From the IMG/VR virus record IMGVR_UViG_3300021365_000004, positions 1 through 64,000 of that record: DNA of 64,000 bases. The stretch is one strand, 5' to 3'. A model generated the notes under the pieces. That model was not told where the DNA came from, made no database searches, and saw nothing but the letters and a program-made list of their open reading frames with translations. Shown here piece after piece: positions 8,285 to 16,488 of the stretch (positions within the stretch are counted from its first letter, which is position 1; each line of letters begins with the position of its first letter). The position numbers and the translations under genes were made by a program. Origin of the DNA: a virus.

Positions 8285-8665
8285 ATGAGCGATATGGATA
8301 AATTTCAAGGCGACATGAGTCGTAATGAAGTCGAGATTGACTTGAAAAAGTTTATGAGCATGGTTTCTGAAATCGGAGAACTGAAACAGGAAATCTTTGA
8401 ACTAACTCAAGAAGACAGAAAGAACCCTTGGCAAAAATGGATATTTGCAGCCAAGACAATTGATGCATGGAGAATTATACCTCGTGCATTCCTAGGTATT
8501 TACATGTACCTACTTTATTATGCAACATTTTGGTTTATGGACTTGGCAGACCCAACACTAGAACAGTCGGGATTAATTTCCGTACTAGTCGGTGCTGGAG
8601 CAGCTTGGTTTGGACTATACACTTCAAGTGCAGCGAAAGAACACGGCGACGATAACCCTAACTAG
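8285..8665 (+). CDS. Holin-like small membrane protein
   Basis: 126 residues. An amphipathic acidic N-terminus of about 45 residues is followed by W-R-I-I-P-R-A-F-L-G-I-Y-M-Y-L-L-Y-Y, a first transmembrane segment, and a second (G-L-I-S-V-L-V-G-A-G-A-A-W-F-G-L-Y), ending in a charged tail. This resembles three-TM phage holins that place a W-R/P-R pair before the first membrane helix. It has a good GAGGA Shine-Dalgarno. It lies between gp26 and the tape measure, far from the SleB lysin at 15.4 kb, so a structural membrane role is possible. Confidence 0.6.
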   Translation: MSDMDKFQGDMSRNEVEIDLKKFMSMVSEIGELKQEIFELTQEDRKNPWQKWIFAAKTIDAWRIIPRAFLGIYMYLLYYATFWFMDLADPTLEQSGLISVLVGAGAAWFGLYTSSAAKEHGDDNPN

Positions 8666-8675
8666 GACATAACCA

Positions 8676-10970
8676 ATGGCAGACGAAATAGATAAGAAAG
8701 CACAGGAACTTGCAGATAAACTAGGTAAAGCTTCTGAGGGGTTGAACAAACCTTTCAAAGGTCTAGTGGATAATCTTGCAGAAGTAAACAAGGAGATTGC
8801 AATCTCCGCTGCAGATATTCGTAAGGATACTAGGGACACGTTCTCTGGCTTTCTATCTAAAAAGAAACTTGCCAAAGCAATGGAAGATTTTGACAAGACC
8901 GAGTTCGAAAAGAATAAGGCCAAGTCTACTGCCTCCACCGATGCAAGAGATAAACTTCTCAAAGAAGAACAAGCTGAAATCAATCGTAACAAGACACTCA
9001 ATGAGATGAAACGTAAAGCTGCAGGAAAGCAGTTTGATATTGATAATGATATCACTCATGGAATTGAAGACCGTCTTCAGAAACAAAAAGAGATTGATGA
9101 GATTCAACAAGAGATTGATAAAAAGGAAACTGAAATCAAAAAGTTCCGTGCAGCCAAAATAGAAAAAGCAAACAAAGAGCTTGAAGAAGCCGAAGAAGAG
9201 AGAATCAAGTTAGAAGAAAAATTTACGGAAGATATGAAAAAGGCATCTTCTAGTGAAAGGTTTGATAACTTCTCGGGTGCAATAAAAGACCTTACTGGTG
9301 GACTATTGGATATCGGTGGTATGCTTGATGATGTCACTAAGTTTGGTAACAACTTAAAAACTGTTGGGACTGAGTTTAAGAATTTCGGTAAATTCTTAGG
9401 TGATAAACTTGGTAATCCAGTAGATAAATTAAAAGACCTCTTTTGGGCCCTAGTCGCATCAGCAGGTGCATTCTTTACCACAATGAAAACTTCAGCAAGT
9501 GAAAAGATGAGTGCTATGGGTGAAAAATTCACAGCTGCAAAGGATAGTGTTACTAGTAAAGTTTCTAATGTAAAAAATAAAGTCGGAGAGAAGTTTCAAC
9601 CTGTTAAAGATATGTTCTCTGAGAAAGCAAAACTTTTCCAAGGTAAGATGTCTGACTTAGGTAACACTATGAAGAACGGTGCAAAGACTATGGGCGGTAA
9701 AGGACTCAAAGCAATTAAGATGGCACCTAAGATGTTAATGAAAGGTGCAACAAGGTTTGTATCTCTACTTGCACGAATCCCAGCAATGTTAGCTGCAATC
9801 CCAGCAATACTTGCATCACCGTTTGTACTAATCGGAGCTGGTGTTTTACTTCTTGCAGTTGGATTAGTTCTTATATTCATGAAGTTCAAAGACCAAATCC
9901 TAGAAAAATTTGAAATGATGAAGACTAAGGTAACAGAAGTAGTTACCAACATTGTAGATGGTTTCCTAGAAGTCTGGCAGAAAGTAAAGGACTGGTTCTC
10001 TGATAAGGTGTTCGGTATCAAAAGTTTCTTAGGTCTAACCTCTGAAGAAGAAGAGGCAGAACATGCTAAGAAAGAGGCAATCAAAGAAAAGGAAAAGGAA
10101 AAGGAAAGACTTCAAGAAGAACAAAAAGAAATTGCCATGCAGGCTAAAGAAGCTGAAATTGATGCAAAATTAAAAGCAGAGTATGGTGAAGACGCTCTCA
10201 ACTGGGGTTGGGGTAGAGGTGACTCTGATGCAAAAGATATGAAGAAACAGATGATGGAACAAGCAGAGGCTGATGTTGACCAAGACATAGCAATGGATGC
10301 AATCTCATCTAAGGATTTACTGCAAGAAAGGAATGAATCTGAACAGGATTATTTCAATGTTCAAGATATCATGGATGCAAGACAACAAGAAGTTGAAAAT
10401 AGAGTTAAATTCAGTAACTTAAAAATCAATGGTGAAGATGCAACCGAAGAACAGAAGAGAGAGTTCTATCAAGAAAAAGCAGACAAGGGTGAGTTAGATG
10501 GTCGATTTTTTGAGAACGGATTGAGTTTCGAAAACGGAACAAAAGGGGTAACCACTGAAGAGTTGCTAGAAAGACAAGCAGCTGAAGTCCTAGATATTAA
10601 TAGAGCTCAGAAAGAACTTGATACAAGAGAAGACTACATCCCAGCAAACGCTGGTGACCTTGCAACTCAACAAAGAAGAAATGAACTCCAAGGAAAACAA
10701 ACAGATGATGAATTCTTTGATGAGGGTGAAGGTCTTACAGAGAAAGAGAGAATGGAACTGACTCGTTTAGAGAGAGACCAAGGTGATAGGATTAAAGACT
10801 CAGCAGACCGTGCTAAAGAAATGGGCCCCAAGAGACCCGACCCTAGTATTACATCTGTTGCACAACAAAACACTAATAACAATGTAACCAACAATACGAT
10901 ATCTGCATCACCTAATCCTAGACCCACAGATAGTACTATTAATAGAACTGCAGTTGTAAATCAGAATTAG
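8676..10970 (+). CDS. 29: gp29-like tail tape measure protein
   Basis: 764 residues. Residues 1-190 are Lys/Glu-rich coiled coil. A Gly/Lys region follows, then a hydrophobic segment around residues 360-410 (A-R-I-P-A-M-L-A-A-I-P-A, then L-L-L-A-V-G-L-V-L-I) as in tape measures that later insert in the host membrane. A second charged coiled-coil half and an Asn/Thr/Pro-rich end complete it. Length, architecture and location after gp26 support the tape measure of the tail tube. Its end overlaps by 4 bp the convergent minus-strand gene, with no obvious terminator. Confidence 0.75.
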   Translation: MADEIDKKAQELADKLGKASEGLNKPFKGLVDNLAEVNKEIAISAADIRKDTRDTFSGFLSKKKLAKAMEDFDKTEFEKNKAKSTASTDARDKLLKEEQAEINRNKTLNEMKRKAAGKQFDIDNDITHGIEDRLQKQKEIDEIQQEIDKKETEIKKFRAAKIEKANKELEEAEEERIKLEEKFTEDMKKASSSERFDNFSGAIKDLTGGLLDIGGMLDDVTKFGNNLKTVGTEFKNFGKFLGDKLGNPVDKLKDLFWALVASAGAFFTTMKTSASEKMSAMGEKFTAAKDSVTSKVSNVKNKVGEKFQPVKDMFSEKAKLFQGKMSDLGNTMKNGAKTMGGKGLKAIKMAPKMLMKGATRFVSLLARIPAMLAAIPAILASPFVLIGAGVLLLAVGLVLIFMKFKDQILEKFEMMKTKVTEVVTNIVDGFLEVWQKVKDWFSDKVFGIKSFLGLTSEEEEAEHAKKEAIKEKEKEKERLQEEQKEIAMQAKEAEIDAKLKAEYGEDALNWGWGRGDSDAKDMKKQMMEQAEADVDQDIAMDAISSKDLLQERNESEQDYFNVQDIMDARQQEVENRVKFSNLKINGEDATEEQKREFYQEKADKGELDGRFFENGLSFENGTKGVTTEELLERQAAEVLDINRAQKELDTREDYIPANAGDLATQQRRNELQGKQTDDEFFDEGEGLTEKERMELTRLERDQGDRIKDSADRAKEMGPKRPDPSITSVAQQNTNNNVTNNTISASPNPRPTDSTINRTAVVNQN

Positions 10971-11191
10971 ATTAAGTCTGGGCCTCTAAGGATATCTGCC
11001 TTAGTTACCTTTCGATTGTATTTGGTTTTATCTCTTTGGACTTGAGTACGTCCGTGTGATGGTGTTTCCTTACGAACCTTAACTACTGGTTTCTTCTTAC
11101 CGAAGATTTTATCCCAGTTGTCAGCATATGCTGATTCGTCTGAATTCCTACGTTGTGAACCTTTGCCACCGTGCCATTGTTTGGAAGACAT
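10967..11191 (-). CDS. Conserved small basic protein next to bS21
   Basis: 74 residues from the start M-S-S-K-Q-W-H-G-G-K-G-S; a longer frame exists to 11236 but would overlap rpsU by 41 bp. W-H-G-G-K-G-S-Q-R-R near the start and W-D-K-I-F-G-K-K-K near the middle recall a small protein conserved in T4-like marine phages, from memory. Basic charge suggests nucleic-acid binding. It follows rpsU with a 4-base gap and probably shares its transcript. Confidence 0.65.
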   Translation of the reverse strand: MSSKQWHGGKGSQRRNSDESAYADNWDKIFGKKKPVVKVRKETPSHGRTQVQRDKTKYNRKVTKADILRGPDLI

Positions 11192-11195
11192 GATA

Positions 11196-11429
11196 TCACC
11201 TAAATCCTCGTCTACCCATTGATGCTCTTTTTGCATCTAGTTTCTTACGTCTTTTTAGTTGTTGGTTCTTTTCGTTTTTGATAGTGTTAGGTTTGATATG
11301 ATACTTCCTATCCCTACACTCTTGAACTATACCAGCTCTTTCACAATCCCTTTTAAATCTGCGAAGTAGTTGGTCGAACCCTTCTACGTTCCGATTCTTT
11401 GGATTTATTTTTGGTGTTACACTTGGCAT
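11196..11429 (-). CDS. rpsU: Phage-encoded small ribosomal subunit protein bS21
   Basis: 77 residues, near the normal bS21 size. The core G-F-D-Q-L-L-R-R-F-K-R-D-C-E-R-A-G-I is the classic bS21 helix pair, followed by E-C-R-D-R-K-Y-H-I-K-P and a very basic tail (K-R-R-K-K-L-D-A-K-R) ending R-R-G-F-R. bS21 sits on the 30S platform near the anti-Shine-Dalgarno and affects initiation. Phage bS21 is known from marine T4-like phages, including pelagiphages. The gene lies between a small basic gene and a possible 60-residue gene, just upstream of the tape-measure convergence and downstream of gp32. Confidence 0.92.
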   Translation of the reverse strand: MPSVTPKINPKNRNVEGFDQLLRRFKRDCERAGIVQECRDRKYHIKPNTIKNEKNQQLKRRKKLDAKRASMGRRGFR

Positions 11430-11599
11430 AATATTTCTCTTAAAAAATGTGAAGTCACCCCACGCCTTACAGCAACCCGTTCTTCACCGACCAATCCGCT
11501 ATATGCTATTGACCTTTCCCTTACTGAGTACCCCCAATCTTTTTCCACGGTCTCAGTGATGCAGTCGTCTTTTTTCAAGGACACATTTTGAATATACAC
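11417..11599 (-). CDS. Possible small protein upstream of bS21 (GTG start)
   Basis: A 60-residue frame with a GTG start and a GGGG stretch about 6 bases upstream. It overlaps the rpsU start by 13 bp, which would couple it to bS21 translation. Its composition is protein-like (T-E-T-V-E-K-D-W-G-Y-S-V-R-E-R, G-L-V-G-E-E-R-V-A-V-R-R-G), with no low complexity. I do not recognise it. The alternative is an untranslated rpsU leader. Confidence 0.45.
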   Translation of the reverse strand: MYIQNVSLKKDDCITETVEKDWGYSVRERSIAYSGLVGEERVAVRRGVTSHFLREILCQV

Positions 11600-11626
11600 G
11601 ACTGCCCCAAATAAGAAATCTAACTA

Positions 11627-12526
11627 CTAACTATCAGCAGCCAGTTTCTTAAAGTAGTCCATCGCATCATCTTCTTCTGCTTGAGGAGTAGATTCTGCTG
11701 ATGCAACTACAGGTTCTTCTGCAACTGGAGACGTGTTAACATCTGACCATGGAAGTTCTTCCAAATCATCTGCAACTGACTCAGCTGTAGAGTTAGTTAC
11801 TGCACCTGTTAATCCAAGAACTCTATCGAGTTTCTCTTTTAACTCTTCGTAAGATTTAAACTCACTTGGTGCAATAATTCCACTTAAGCTATGTAGGTTG
11901 TTTACCACATCTACAAGCTTTTGCTCATCATCAAATAAAGGTGCTTGTGTGTCAAACTCTGATTTGTCATAGTTCCAGTAACCATCTACCTTTCTAATTT
12001 TAATCTTAAAGTTTGCACCTTCTTCTCTAAGGTCAAAAGGATTGATTGCTTTCTCATCTTCAAATGCTGGTGAGATTGCTTCCTTGAGTGCTTCAAAGAT
12101 TTTTTTACCAAAACGGTACTTGAACACTTTACCTTCGTTAGCAGGATTTTTAGGGTCTGAGATAACAAGGATGTTAGACACATAGTGTAAACGTCTTTTC
12201 TGTTTACGTGCTTGGTCTTTGTTTGCCTCAACACCAGTATTCCATAACTGAGTATTGTATTCTGATACAGGGTCTTGTTTATTAAGAGTCGTTAAAGACT
12301 TCTCAATATACCAGCCACCTGGCCCTTGGAAACCGTGGTCGAAATATGATACCCATGGCATCTCTTCTCCCTCGGGGGTGGGTAAGAAACGAACTACAGC
12401 GTAACCGTTACCACTCTTATCGAGTTCGGGTTTCCACATAGTGTCGTCTGAGTAGGATTTTTTTTCTCCGCCTGTTGGGGAAGCTGATTCCATTGCAGCT
12501 CTTAGTTTATCTAAACTACTTGACAT
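11627..12526 (-). CDS. 32: gp32 single-stranded DNA-binding protein
   Basis: 299 residues. An N-terminal basic motif (S-S-L-D-K-L-R-A-A-M), the OB core with G-Y-A-V-V-R-F-L-P-T, P-W-V-S-Y-F-D-H-G-F, D-P-V-S-E-Y-N, R-K-Q-K-R-R-L-H-Y-V-S-N-I-L, and a long acidic C-terminus match marine-phage gp32. The protein has no cysteine at all, so the zinc knuckle of T4 gp32 is absent, as in many cyanophage forms. It coats ssDNA and organises replication and recombination. AGGAG lies 6 bases before the start, and an AT-rich leader with repeats lies upstream. Confidence 0.92.
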   Translation of the reverse strand: MSSSLDKLRAAMESASPTGGEKKSYSDDTMWKPELDKSGNGYAVVRFLPTPEGEEMPWVSYFDHGFQGPGGWYIEKSLTTLNKQDPVSEYNTQLWNTGVEANKDQARKQKRRLHYVSNILVISDPKNPANEGKVFKYRFGKKIFEALKEAISPAFEDEKAINPFDLREEGANFKIKIRKVDGYWNYDKSEFDTQAPLFDDEQKLVDVVNNLHSLSGIIAPSEFKSYEELKEKLDRVLGLTGAVTNSTAESVADDLEELPWSDVNTSPVAEEPVVASAESTPQAEEDDAMDYFKKLAADS

Positions 12527-12637
12527 TGTATTCTCCTATTTTATCGTACAATTATATCGCATTTTATTGCATTTTATCATGTATAAAAACCTTAGTTCTT
12601 ATACTCCTATTATAGTACACTCTTACTAATCCTACAA
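12527..12637 (-). promoter_or_regulatory. gp32 leader: sigma70-like -10 and A/T-rich repeated sequence
   Basis: A TATAAT hexamer (12609-12614, minus) with a weak TTGTAG 17 bp upstream could be the gp32 promoter. The roughly 80-nt leader is almost free of structure and contains two AAAATGC-type repeats (plus-strand GCATTTTAT at 12559-12567 and 12569-12577) ending just before the AGGAG site. T4 gp32 represses its own translation by binding such unstructured leader RNA, so this is a plausible autogenous operator (inference). Confidence 0.5.
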
Positions 12638-12726
12638 GAGGGTTTTTGAAATGTACTGTGTATTTAGTCATTCTTGAGCTTGATGTTTTTATACATATAA
12701 TGTTATGTGGCCAATCGGTACATATC

Positions 12727-13317
12727 TTAAGAGCATATCTCTAGGAGTTTCTCTCTGTATTTCTTAACGTCATAACTTATGAATGACTTATACTTGTTTA
12801 TCTTAATGTGTAAGTCGGGGTAGACGACTTTTTCCGAAATCAATCTTTCCCAGTCCTTCGTGAAACCAATTATTTCATCCATGATACAAATGGTCTCTAA
12901 ACTTACATCCTTACTCATATAAGATTTAAGTAGTCTAGGGTGTTGACCGTCAACTACTTTCAGTTGTGTTTGAATCTTGTACTTTCGTATCAAGTCGTTC
13001 ACTTCTGTTTCGAACATATAACTAAGCTTCTGATTTCTCTTCTTCCACTCTCTATATCTCTTATCACATTCTTTATCTAGAAGGTCACCCGCCCAGAAAT
13101 CTTTGTGTGATAGATTTGCAATGTAGAAGTCTTGCAGTTCTTCTTTATACGTTCTGTACAACTTACCAAAATGGTATTTGTCTTTTCTTTTTAAGAAAGA
13201 GTTGATGTCTGACTTCACCTTTCCGTTATACTTAACGAAATCATATCCCTTGGAGTGAAAATGTAATTTTATCCCAAGGTATAAAGTGTATGCATCATAT
13301 CCTTCTCTAGAAGTCAT
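12727..13317 (-). CDS. 59: gp59 loader of the replicative helicase
   Basis: 196 residues, close to T4 gp59 (217). The start M-T-S-R-E-G-Y-D-A-Y-T-L-Y-L-G-I-K-L-H-F, then Y-D-F-V-K-Y-N-G-K-V, F-L-K-R-K-D-K-Y-H-F and Y-I-A-N-L are diagnostic of the gp59 N-terminal domain. It loads gp41 helicase onto gp32-coated forks. It sits just after gp33 and before gp32 in the transcript, with a one-base overlap upstream. The 200 bp between it and gp32 holds the gp32 leader. Confidence 0.9.
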   Translation of the reverse strand: MTSREGYDAYTLYLGIKLHFHSKGYDFVKYNGKVKSDINSFLKRKDKYHFGKLYRTYKEELQDFYIANLSHKDFWAGDLLDKECDKRYREWKKRNQKLSYMFETEVNDLIRKYKIQTQLKVVDGQHPRLLKSYMSKDVSLETICIMDEIIGFTKDWERLISEKVVYPDLHIKINKYKSFISYDVKKYREKLLEICS

Positions 13318-13625
13318 TAAGTAATAATCTTCTTCTCTGCTGGAACTTCAACTCTAGGAGCTTCTTTCTTTCCAGTTGCAATTTCATATGCGTCAGCAAC
13401 ACCTTCGTTTGATTCTGTTGTAAACACATAGTTGTTAAACGTAATTGTCTCGGGATTCTGACATCCTGTTACTGCTACGCCTCTTGCAAAACCCATTCCA
13501 CCTTCGGGATTTTGAACTATCATTTTTGGGTTGGTTAATGTAATAGACGTATCACGTTGACTGTCATACTCACCTACATACTCCCCACTGATTGCCACTA
13601 CTGTGACGATATCACCTTTTTTCAT
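13317..13625 (-). CDS. Conserved small protein, beta-rich (Sm/KOW-like pattern)
   Basis: 102 residues from the start M-K-K-G-D-I-V-T-V-V; a longer frame to 13655 would overlap gp33. The first half (I-S-G-E-Y-V-G-E-Y, T-S-I-T-L-T-N-P-K-M-I-V-Q, G-M-G-F-A-R-G-V-A-V-T-G) matches, from memory, a protein conserved beside gp33/gp59 in marine T4-like phages. The strand pattern resembles an Sm-like barrel, suggesting nucleic-acid contact, but no function is established. Confidence 0.75.
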   Translation of the reverse strand: MKKGDIVTVVAISGEYVGEYDSQRDTSITLTNPKMIVQNPEGGMGFARGVAVTGCQNPETITFNNYVFTTESNEGVADAYEIATGKKEAPRVEVPAEKKIIT

Positions 13626-13632
13626 AATTACC

Positions 13633-13869
13633 TTACTTGTTAAAGAAACTAGCAATAGTTCCTTGTGATGATGAACCCCTATTAATCATTTTCAAATTAG
13701 TTGCTTCAGCTTCTAACTTTTCTTTGAGAGGTTGGGATATTAACCTCTTCGCTGATTCGGGTTCGACTTTGTTATCATCACAAACTTTTATGATTGCTCC
13801 CATAACATCGGTCTTACCACCTATCAATAACTTTTCCACTTGTTCCGTAAATTCTTTTTTACTTATCAA
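13633..13869 (-). CDS. 33: gp33 late-transcription coactivator
   Basis: 78 residues. M-G-A-I-I-K-V-C-D-D-N-K-V-E-P-E-S-A-K-R-L-I then L-K-E-K-L-E-A-E-A matches the short marine-phage gp33 family, including the C-terminal hydrophobic motif that tethers to the sliding clamp (S-F-F-N-K end). gp33 bridges the clamp and RNA polymerase beta flap, with gp55, at TATAAATA late promoters, which are abundant in this window. The only start is TTG, with GGAG placed 7 bases upstream, so the codon choice is real or the start is slightly internal. Confidence 0.8.
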   Translation of the reverse strand: MISKKEFTEQVEKLLIGGKTDVMGAIIKVCDDNKVEPESAKRLISQPLKEKLEAEATNLKMINRGSSSQGTIASFFNK

Positions 13870-13871
13870 TT

Positions 13872-14537
13872 TTATACTCCGTGTAGATTACCATACTGTT
13901 TTCTCAATTTGTACAAATCTTCAACATAGTCCATAGGGTTTGCTGAGAAGATTTGAAACATACCGTTTTCTAAACTCACAATAGCAGTAATCTCTTCGAT
14001 TGGTGTTCCTGTAAGTTCTTCCACCATGATTGCATATGCAGTCATTTGATAGAACCAAGGTTTTGCCATGTACTCTTCCTTGTAGGAAGATGAAGTCTTG
14101 AAATCTATTATAGATAGCATGTCATCAAATACACCAATGCAATCTACTCGTCCAGCCATTTCTAATTTGCGAGACAATAATGGTGCCTCTAATGCAATCG
14201 GTACTATTTCATCTAGTACTGGTTGGACACCTTTAAATCTTTTTTCTTCTATAATGTCTGAGAAGGTGACTTCCTTCTCTTGTCTTAAGTAGTCTTCTAC
14301 TACTTGGTGGAATGATGTACCACGTTTGGCTGCACCAGTTGAGATACGATTGGCTTCTTCTTCACCAACTCGTTCTCTCCACAATCTAATATGGTCTCGG
14401 TTAAGTAATCCGACAACCGTTGTTACACTTGGATAGTGAAAGTCTTCATCACCATTTGTGTAAAATCTCTTACCATCCTTTTGAACGGTATGTAAATCTA
14501 GGTGTTCTAATTCCCATAACTCTAATAAATTACCCAT
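13872..14537 (-). CDS. PD-(D/E)XK exonuclease, MGME1-like
   Basis: 221 residues with the Cas4/RecB-type nuclease motifs in order: G-T-S-F-H near residue 75, A-G-R-V-D-C-I-G near 128, S-I-I-D-F-K-T-S near 144 and Y-Q-M-T-A-Y-A-I near 163. The N-terminal P-S-V-T-T-V-V-G-L-L is typical of MGME1-like phage proteins. It probably degrades or trims single-stranded ends in replication or recombination. A TAGACA-17-TAGAAT promoter ends 6 nt before its ATG, so its mRNA is predicted leaderless. The stop is next to gp33. Confidence 0.85.
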   Translation of the reverse strand: MGNLLELWELEHLDLHTVQKDGKRFYTNGDEDFHYPSVTTVVGLLNRDHIRLWRERVGEEEANRISTGAAKRGTSFHQVVEDYLRQEKEVTFSDIIEEKRFKGVQPVLDEIVPIALEAPLLSRKLEMAGRVDCIGVFDDMLSIIDFKTSSSYKEEYMAKPWFYQMTAYAIMVEELTGTPIEEITAIVSLENGMFQIFSANPMDYVEDLYKLRKQYGNLHGV

Positions 14538-14543
14538 AAGTCT

Positions 14544-14572
14544 ATTCTACTTCTTTCTTGATTGAATGTCTA
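14544..14572 (-). promoter_or_regulatory. Sigma70-like promoter abutting the exonuclease start
   Basis: On the minus strand TAGACA, 17-bp spacer, TAGAAT, then AGACTT and ATG. With normal sigma70 spacing transcription starts at or next to the A of ATG. It overlaps the 3' end of the FmdB-like gene. Confidence 0.65.
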
Positions 14573-14855
14573 GATGCTTTTTAACTATTTCTTTAGTCTT
14601 AACTTCTTTGACTCCACGTTGTCTATGTCTGTCCATAGGTGAGCCTGGGTTTGCAGAAGAAATTTTATTGAGGACTTCTTTGAAGCCATTATCAAGTTTC
14701 ACCCTGTCACCATGACCACCAACAATGCTTGGCGTTCCAAGTATAACTTGTTTGAGGTGTGGGTTGTCTTCTTTGAATTGGTCGAGTTTGGTATAAGACA
14801 TATTATGCTCTTCAATCTCACCAGTTTCATTATTTAAAAAATCATATAGAGGCAT
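14547..14855 (-). CDS. FmdB-like small protein lacking zinc cysteines
   Basis: 102 residues from M-P-L-Y-D-F-L-N-N-E-T-G-E-I-E-E; a longer frame exists to 14933. The start imitates FmdB zinc-ribbon proteins (M-P-x-Y-x-F-x-C-x-x-C-G), but the cysteines are replaced by N and T, so no zinc site remains. G-T-P-S-I-V-G-G-H-G-D-R and N-G-F-K-E-V-L-N-K-I match a family conserved in marine T4-like phages, recalled without a search. Function is unknown. It overlaps the upstream gene by 14 bp. Confidence 0.7.
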   Translation of the reverse strand: MPLYDFLNNETGEIEEHNMSYTKLDQFKEDNPHLKQVILGTPSIVGGHGDRVKLDNGFKEVLNKISSANPGSPMDRHRQRGVKEVKTKEIVKKHLDIQSRKK

Positions 14856-15378
14856 ACATAAACTCGGGTGTTGGTCTTGCAGTCCATACTGCAAAATCTT
14901 TTTTGTATTTGTTGTAGTATTTATGGTAACCATCTATAGATGATTTCATTTTGACATCATCGGGCATACATTGAGGTGGTTCTCTCCATGCACAAAGGTC
15001 AATATTGTTTGGTAACTGGTTTAGTAAATCCAGTAGTTTTTCCTGCGTTAAATGGGCCTTGGCATAACGATGGGTGTACTCCTTACATAAAGCTGCAAAT
15101 AGGTCATATACAAATTGGTAGTGAACTGCATTCTCTCGAACCCATATATTGGATGGGTGATTGACATGTGAAGCCTTGTATAAGTTATCCATTTCACCTT
15201 CAAGTCTCCATCTTTGAATTCTACGTCCACTCGAATCGTCAATATAGTGTTTACCATCTAGCATTCTATGTGCAGTTGACAAGAGTTGGGCATATTCGAT
15301 AATCATCTTAACTACATGTTTGTCACAATGTAGTTTAGCTGCAATTTCGGGTTCTTCGTGTAAGTAAAATATGTTCAT
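14842..15378 (-). CDS. Conserved phage protein, His-rich
   Basis: 178 residues. It opens M-N-I-F-Y-L-H-E-E-P and continues H-C-D-K-H-V-V-K-M-I-I-E-Y-A-Q-L-L-S-T-A-H, with later H-P-S-N-I-W-V-R-E-N and P-P-Q-C-M-P-D. This pattern is common in T4-like phages. The arrangement (M-N-I-(F/W), early His, helical body) faintly recalls pyrimidine-dimer glycosylase-like proteins, but I would not assign that activity. It overlaps the lysin gene by 4 bp. Confidence 0.7.
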   Translation of the reverse strand: MNIFYLHEEPEIAAKLHCDKHVVKMIIEYAQLLSTAHRMLDGKHYIDDSSGRRIQRWRLEGEMDNLYKASHVNHPSNIWVRENAVHYQFVYDLFAALCKEYTHRYAKAHLTQEKLLDLLNQLPNNIDLCAWREPPQCMPDDVKMKSSIDGYHKYYNKYKKDFAVWTARPTPEFMYASI

Positions 15379-15878
15379 TTGTAAAATATGTGATTGTTAA
15401 TGACTACAGTCTCATTTAATGAGTCTGCCCAATAAGGATATACTTGGTCATTATGGTAATGTGTGGCACCTTCAGTAATATCTGCCCACTCACCAAATGC
15501 CAAAGACTGTGCAACCTGTAATGACACCATCCAAGTGTGACTATCTTCGGGTACATCTGCTTTGCCATCACAAAACCACGAAAATTGGCACATATTTCTA
15601 ACTGGCATTGGATTTCCCTTCCAATTAGTCTTCCACTTTGCTTGATAAACGACTCCACAAATAGTATCGGGATAATCTCGGTCTGCAACGCGATTCATCA
15701 CGACTTGTGCAACCGCTATTTTACCAGCAATCGGCTGATTACCTGCTTCGAAGTAAATATTTTTTGCCATACAGACAATTTCACCATTTTCATCGAATGC
15801 ATAAGCTTTCTGAGAGAGGGTGCCAGTCAAAAAACCTAAAATTGCACCAGCAACCAAATAATAATATCTCATTTTCAT
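15375..15878 (-). CDS. SleB-family cell wall hydrolase (endolysin)
   Basis: 167 residues. A signal or signal-anchor segment (residues 4-26, ending A-Y-A) is followed by the SleB domain: M-A-K-N-I-Y-F-E-A-G-N-Q-P near 37, A-V-A-Q-V-V-M-N-R-V near 56, T-I-C-G-V-V-Y-Q near 74, and C-Q-F-S-W-F-C-D-G near 98. The conserved E in Y-F-E-A is the likely catalytic acid. It degrades peptidoglycan at lysis and is exported by its own N-terminus, so a pinholin or SAR-type release is possible. GGAG precedes the start. Confidence 0.9.
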   Translation of the reverse strand: MKMRYYYLVAGAILGFLTGTLSQKAYAFDENGEIVCMAKNIYFEAGNQPIAGKIAVAQVVMNRVADRDYPDTICGVVYQAKWKTNWKGNPMPVRNMCQFSWFCDGKADVPEDSHTWMVSLQVAQSLAFGEWADITEGATHYHNDQVYPYWADSLNETVVINNHIFYK

Positions 15879-16081
15879 GATTTATACTCCACCCAAGCCT
15901 TAAAAACGATTTCTGCCTGTTCTCTAGAAAAACCGAAGTTTTCCCTTAACCATCTTGGGGCTTCAAACATGTTAATTTTACCGCTTTCCTGTAATAGGTC
16001 TAATTCGGGAAACCATTCTGCTGGTTCGAACGGCAAATCTGCCGATGTTAGTTGATTTTGGTTCAAATGAAAATTACTCAT
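15875..16081 (-). CDS. Small hypothetical protein after the lysin region
   Basis: 68 residues, acidic, Trp- and Phe-rich (P-A-E-W-F-P-E-L-D-L-L, A-P-R-W-L-R-E-N-F-G-F, V-F-K-A-W-V-E). It has no membrane segment and no recognised family. ATGA-type overlaps link it to the lysin gene and to the next upstream gene, so it is part of one operon. Confidence 0.65.
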   Translation of the reverse strand: MSNFHLNQNQLTSADLPFEPAEWFPELDLLQESGKINMFEAPRWLRENFGFSREQAEIVFKAWVEYKS

Positions 16082-16323
16082 AAGTTTTCTATCTCCTTCA
16101 GATGGAACTCAACGTCCTCGTCTGATAAATGTCCTAAGACATCACTAGTTACACTAGTATTATAACACAACTCACCGTTTTTGAGAACCGCCATTTCCCA
16201 TAAACCTTGTTTACCGCCATATGACATGTCATGCTTGACTACACTGGCACCGTAACCGTTAGGAAAGAGGTGTACAATCTGTACACCATTCAATTCTAAC
16301 ATTGTGTTCTCTTCAACAATCAT
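16078..16323 (-). CDS. Conserved phage hypothetical protein
   Basis: 81 residues. L-F-P-N-G-Y-G-A-S-V-V, M-S-Y-G-G-K-Q-G-L-W-E-M-A-V-L and the T-S-D-V-L-G-H-L-S-D-E-D-V end are a pattern seen in many unrelated phages (recalled). It probably forms a compact beta domain. Function is unknown. It overlaps both neighbours by 4 bp. Confidence 0.75.
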   Translation of the reverse strand: MIVEENTMLELNGVQIVHLFPNGYGASVVKHDMSYGGKQGLWEMAVLKNGELCYNTSVTSDVLGHLSDEDVEFHLKEIENL

Positions 16324-16487
16324 GTGTTGTCGCCATCTCTATATTTGACATCATTCTTGTCAAACTGTCTACGTGTTTCCCATGGAAACGGTTTGTTGAT
16401 ATGCAACCCTAAAAAGGTTAACACCATCATAAAGGTGCATAGAACGAAACCACCTATCCATGAAATTGTAACTACTTCAGCTTCCAT
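16320..16487 (-). CDS. Small single-pass membrane protein
   Basis: 55 residues from M-E-A-E-V-V-T; the longer frame to 16520 would overlap the upstream gene. One membrane segment (W-I-G-G-F-V-L-C-T-F-M-M-V-L-T-F-L) is followed by a charged cytoplasmic tail. No family recognised. Confidence 0.6.
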   Translation of the reverse strand: MEAEVVTISWIGGFVLCTFMMVLTFLGLHINKPFPWETRRQFDKNDVKYRDGDNT

Positions 16488-16488
16488 A

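Noticed and set aside
11596-11626. Terminator between gp32 and the small gene upstream of bS21
   Set aside because: No stem with a T-run could be found in the gap.
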